A stretch of 36,999 nucleotides of DNA from Burkholderia singularis (GTDB taxonomy: Bacteria; Pseudomonadota; Gammaproteobacteria; Burkholderiales; Burkholderiaceae). Below the pieces are notes generated by a model. It was not told where the DNA came from. It ran no database searches and worked only from the letters and a program-made list of their open reading frames with translations. Positions within the stretch are counted from its first letter, which is position 1, and each line of letters begins with the position of its first letter. The stretch is taken from assembly GCF_900176645.1 (NCBI RefSeq), contig NZ_FXAN01000112.1, positions 1-36,999 on the forward strand. Direction: 5' to 3'. Position numbers and translations under genes: made by a program. Of the stretch, positions 34,789 through 36,999 are shown piece by piece.

Positions 34789-36639
34789 TCAAGCGCCCGC
34801 CGCCTCAGCGGGCCTGCGCTTGAGCACGCCCGCCGCCACCGCCGTCACGAGCGTGCCGACGACGATCGCGAGCGCATACACGCCGAGATGCGTGACCGCA
34901 TTCGGAATCGGCAGCACGAAAATCCCGCCGTGCGGCACTTTCAGCTCCGCGCCCGCCGCCATCGAGATCGCGCCCGTCACCGCCGAGCCCGCAATGCACG
35001 CGGGAATCACTCGCATCGGATCGCGCGCCGCGAACGGAATCGCGCCTTCGGTGATGAACGCGATGCCGAGCACCGCGGCCGCATTGCCCGCCTCGCGTTC
35101 CTCGGCGCCGAAGCGGCTGCGGAACAGCCAGGTCGCGAGCGCGATGCCGAGCGGCGGCGTCATCCCGGCAGCCATCGTCGCGGCCATCGGCGTGTACACA
35201 TGGCTTGCGATCAGGCCGGCGCTGAACGCGTAGGCCGCCTTGTTGACCGGCCCGCCCATGTCGAGCGCCATCATGCCGCCCAACAGCGCGCCCAGCATCA
35301 CCGCGCTGCCCGTCTGCATCGAGCGCAGCCAGCCTTCGAGCGCATGCAGCACGGCGGCGACCGGCGTGCCGACCACATAGAGCATCAGCAGGCCGACCAC
35401 CAGCGTCGACAGCAGCGGAATGATCAGCACCGGTTTCAATCCTTCGAGATTGCGGTGCAGCTTCAAGTGGCGATTGATGAGCAGCGCGGTGTAACCAGCA
35501 AGGAAACCCGACACGATGCCACCGAGAAAACCCGCGTTCAGGCTCGCCGCGAGCATCCCGCCGACCATGCCCGGCGTGATCCCGGGCCGGTCCGCGATCG
35601 AATACGCGATATAGCCGGACAGCACCGGCACGATCAGCGCGAACGCCGATTTCGCACCGATCTGGAACAGCGACCATGCGAGCGTGCCTTTGTGCGCATC
35701 GTCGAATGCATAAATGCCGCCGAGCGCAAACGACAATGCAATCAACAAACCGCCCGCGACCACGAACGGCAGCATGAACGACACGCCCGTCATCAGATGA
35801 CGGTACGGGCCACCCGCTTTCGCGGCGCGCGCCTGCTTCGCGGCCGCGACCTGATCGACGAGCGGCGCGGCGTTCGCACTGGCTCCGGCCTGCGCGCCGC
35901 CTTCGACGCTCGCCTCGGCGATCGCCTTGTCGAGCAGCGCCGCGCCCTTGCCGATCGCGCTTTTGGTGCCCGTCTGATAGAGCCGCTTGCCGATGAAGCG
36001 CCGCTTGTCGACCTGCGTGTCGGCGGCGATCACGACGAGATCGGCCTCGGCGATTTGCGCATCGGTCAGCCGGTTTTGCGCGCCGACCGAGCCCTGCGTT
36101 TCGACGTGGATCGTATGGCCGAGCGCGCGCGCGCCTTGCGTGAGCCCTTCGGCCGCCATGAACGTATGCGCGATGCCCGTCGGGCACGACGTGATCGCGA
36201 CGATTTTCAGCGCACGCGCGCCGGATGCGGTGCCGGCGCCGTTCGCCGACGATGCGCCGGCGGCCGGCGTCATGCCGGTTGCCGCCGCATCCGGCGCATC
36301 TGCCGCCGGATGCGCAAGCGCGGCGGCAGATGCGTCGCCTGCCGCGCGCGCCAGCACGCCGTGCGCATCGCGGATCGCATCGTCGAGCGACACGCGATGC
36401 AGCTTCTTACCCGCAAACGGCGCTTCGTCGATCGTGGTGACGCCATCGGTGGCAATCAGCACCGCGCTCGCCGCGTCGATCTGCGCGGCCGATACCGGCG
36501 TCTGCACGCCGAGCGCGCTGCGCGTCTCGAGCGTCAACGCAATCCCCTGGACGCGCGCCGCGCGGCTCAGCGCGTGCGACGCAAAGGCCGGCGCGACCGT
36601 TTGCGCGTCCGCCGCCACGAATCCGATCAAATTTTTCAT
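34789..36639 (-). CDS. fruA: Fructose-specific PTS permease, EIIB'BC
   Basis: The 616-residue permease imports fructose while phosphorylating it to fructose 1-phosphate. The N-terminal EIIB' domain (1-95) lacks the active Cys. An Ala/Pro linker (about 96-140) precedes the EIIB domain (about 142-240), with phosphorylation site Cys152 in ITSCPTGIAHTFMAAEG. The EIIC membrane domain begins near 280 (YRHLMTGVSFMLPFVVAGGLLIALSFALGG) and has about nine hydrophobic segments. The substrate loop is visible as ITEGAIPFAARDPMRVIP. ATG 36639 has GGAGG upstream; a 15-codon extension to 36684 is rejected because it would overlap fruK. It lies 22 bp after fruK in the same operon. It converges on the TonB receptor gene. 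Confidence 0.95.
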   Translation of the reverse strand: MKNLIGFVAADAQTVAPAFASHALSRAARVQGIALTLETRSALGVQTPVSAAQIDAASAVLIATDGVTTIDEAPFAGKKLHRVSLDDAIRDAHGVLARAAGDASAAALAHPAADAPDAAATGMTPAAGASSANGAGTASGARALKIVAITSCPTGIAHTFMAAEGLTQGARALGHTIHVETQGSVGAQNRLTDAQIAEADLVVIAADTQVDKRRFIGKRLYQTGTKSAIGKGAALLDKAIAEASVEGGAQAGASANAAPLVDQVAAAKQARAAKAGGPYRHLMTGVSFMLPFVVAGGLLIALSFALGGIYAFDDAHKGTLAWSLFQIGAKSAFALIVPVLSGYIAYSIADRPGITPGMVGGMLAASLNAGFLGGIVSGFLAGYTALLINRHLKLHRNLEGLKPVLIIPLLSTLVVGLLMLYVVGTPVAAVLHALEGWLRSMQTGSAVMLGALLGGMMALDMGGPVNKAAYAFSAGLIASHVYTPMAATMAAGMTPPLGIALATWLFRSRFGAEEREAGNAAAVLGIAFITEGAIPFAARDPMRVIPACIAGSAVTGAISMAAGAELKVPHGGIFVLPIPNAVTHLGVYALAIVVGTLVTAVAAGVLKRRPAEAAGA

Positions 36640-36661
36640 TGCTGCCTCCGGCATACCCGGC

Positions 36662-36999
36662 TCATAGATCAACGACAACGCCATCCGCGGACGCGGTCAG
36701 CATGAAACGCTCGACTTCGACTTGCGCCGCGAGCGCGTCGAGCGTGGCGCGGTCCGGCAAATGCGGGCCGACGCGCGCGAGCTTGGCCGCCGCGAACGCA
36801 CTCGCGCGGCGCCCCGCGTCGCACCACGTCCGCGCCTCGGTCAGACTCGCGACGAGCCCGGCGACGAACGCGTCGCCCGCGCCGACCGTGCTCGCGACAC
36901 GCACGCGCGGCGGCGTGGCGCGAAAGCATTCGAAGGTGACGGGCGACGCGCGGCGCGGCGGCGATGCCGCGGCGCTGTCGGCCGCCGTCGCTGCTGCCG
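36662..36999 (-). CDS. fruK: 1-phosphofructokinase (3' part; gene runs off the right edge)
   Basis: The C-terminal 112 residues belong to a PfkB-family sugar kinase and include VASTVGAGDAFVAGLVASL. This carries the conserved GAGD anion hole and catalytic Asp. FruK phosphorylates fructose 1-phosphate to fructose 1,6-bisphosphate. The stop at 36662 is 22 bp before fruA, the usual fruBKA order. The 17 or so residues entering the window are Ala/Pro/Arg-rich (AADSAAASPPRRASPVTF), a possible low-complexity insertion before FECFRATPPRVRVAST. The upstream part is outside the window. Confidence 0.9.
   Translation of the reverse strand, partial: AAATAADSAAASPPRRASPVTFECFRATPPRVRVASTVGAGDAFVAGLVASLTEARTWCDAGRRASAFAAAKLARVGPHLPDRATLDALAAQVEVERFMLTASADGVVVDL

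Noticed and set aside
34624..36705. 693-codon plus-strand frame opposite fruA
   Set aside because: Antisense shadow of an unmistakable fructose PTS permease.

Overview
The window is high-GC chromosomal DNA of a Burkholderia-type betaproteobacterium. I infer this from codon use, a trimeric autotransporter with the extended signal peptide typical of the group, three paralogues of a Burkholderia-associated family (DUF2827), and a leucine operon paired with a TetR rather than a MerR regulator. I cannot fix the species. I recognise no tRNA, rRNA, insertion sequence, CRISPR array or prophage.

Layout. (1) 1-9071 is a choline / glycine betaine / sarcosine / serine block. It holds the start of sarcosine oxidase beta (soxB, cut by the window edge), L-serine dehydratase (sdaA), a divergent GATase1-AraC regulator, a hydroxypyruvate isomerase-like protein, and a choline ABC importer (choX, choW, choV). 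A second GATase1-AraC regulator (gbdR-like) lies between choW and choX. Together these import choline, demethylate sarcosine to glycine, and turn the resulting serine into pyruvate. (2) 9072-9888 is non-coding and carries a strong minus-strand intrinsic terminator. (3) 9889-12149 holds an FMN reductase, a small conserved-looking protein and a diiron ferritin-like protein that ends in a terminator.

(4) 12150-20750 is the most unusual part. A roughly 500-bp AT-rich segment precedes a 1302-residue trimeric autotransporter adhesin with about 27 Ser-Leu-Ser-Thr motifs. A small lipoprotein gene follows, then three DUF2827 paralogues (two in tandem, one convergent) that look like possible GT-B glycosyltransferases. 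I propose an adhesin / accessory lipoprotein / modification locus.

(5) 20909-27618 is the leucine/isovalerate catabolic operon liuABCD with a divergent TetR regulator (LiuQ type) and two matching palindromic operators exactly 100 bp apart. liuE is absent from the downstream position. (6) 27702-29462 holds a proline-rich exported protein and a DUF2891 protein. (7) 29709-34550 is a divergent pair: an MFS transporter and a large TonB-dependent receptor. (8) 34789-36999 is a fructose PTS: fruA, and fruK cut by the window edge.
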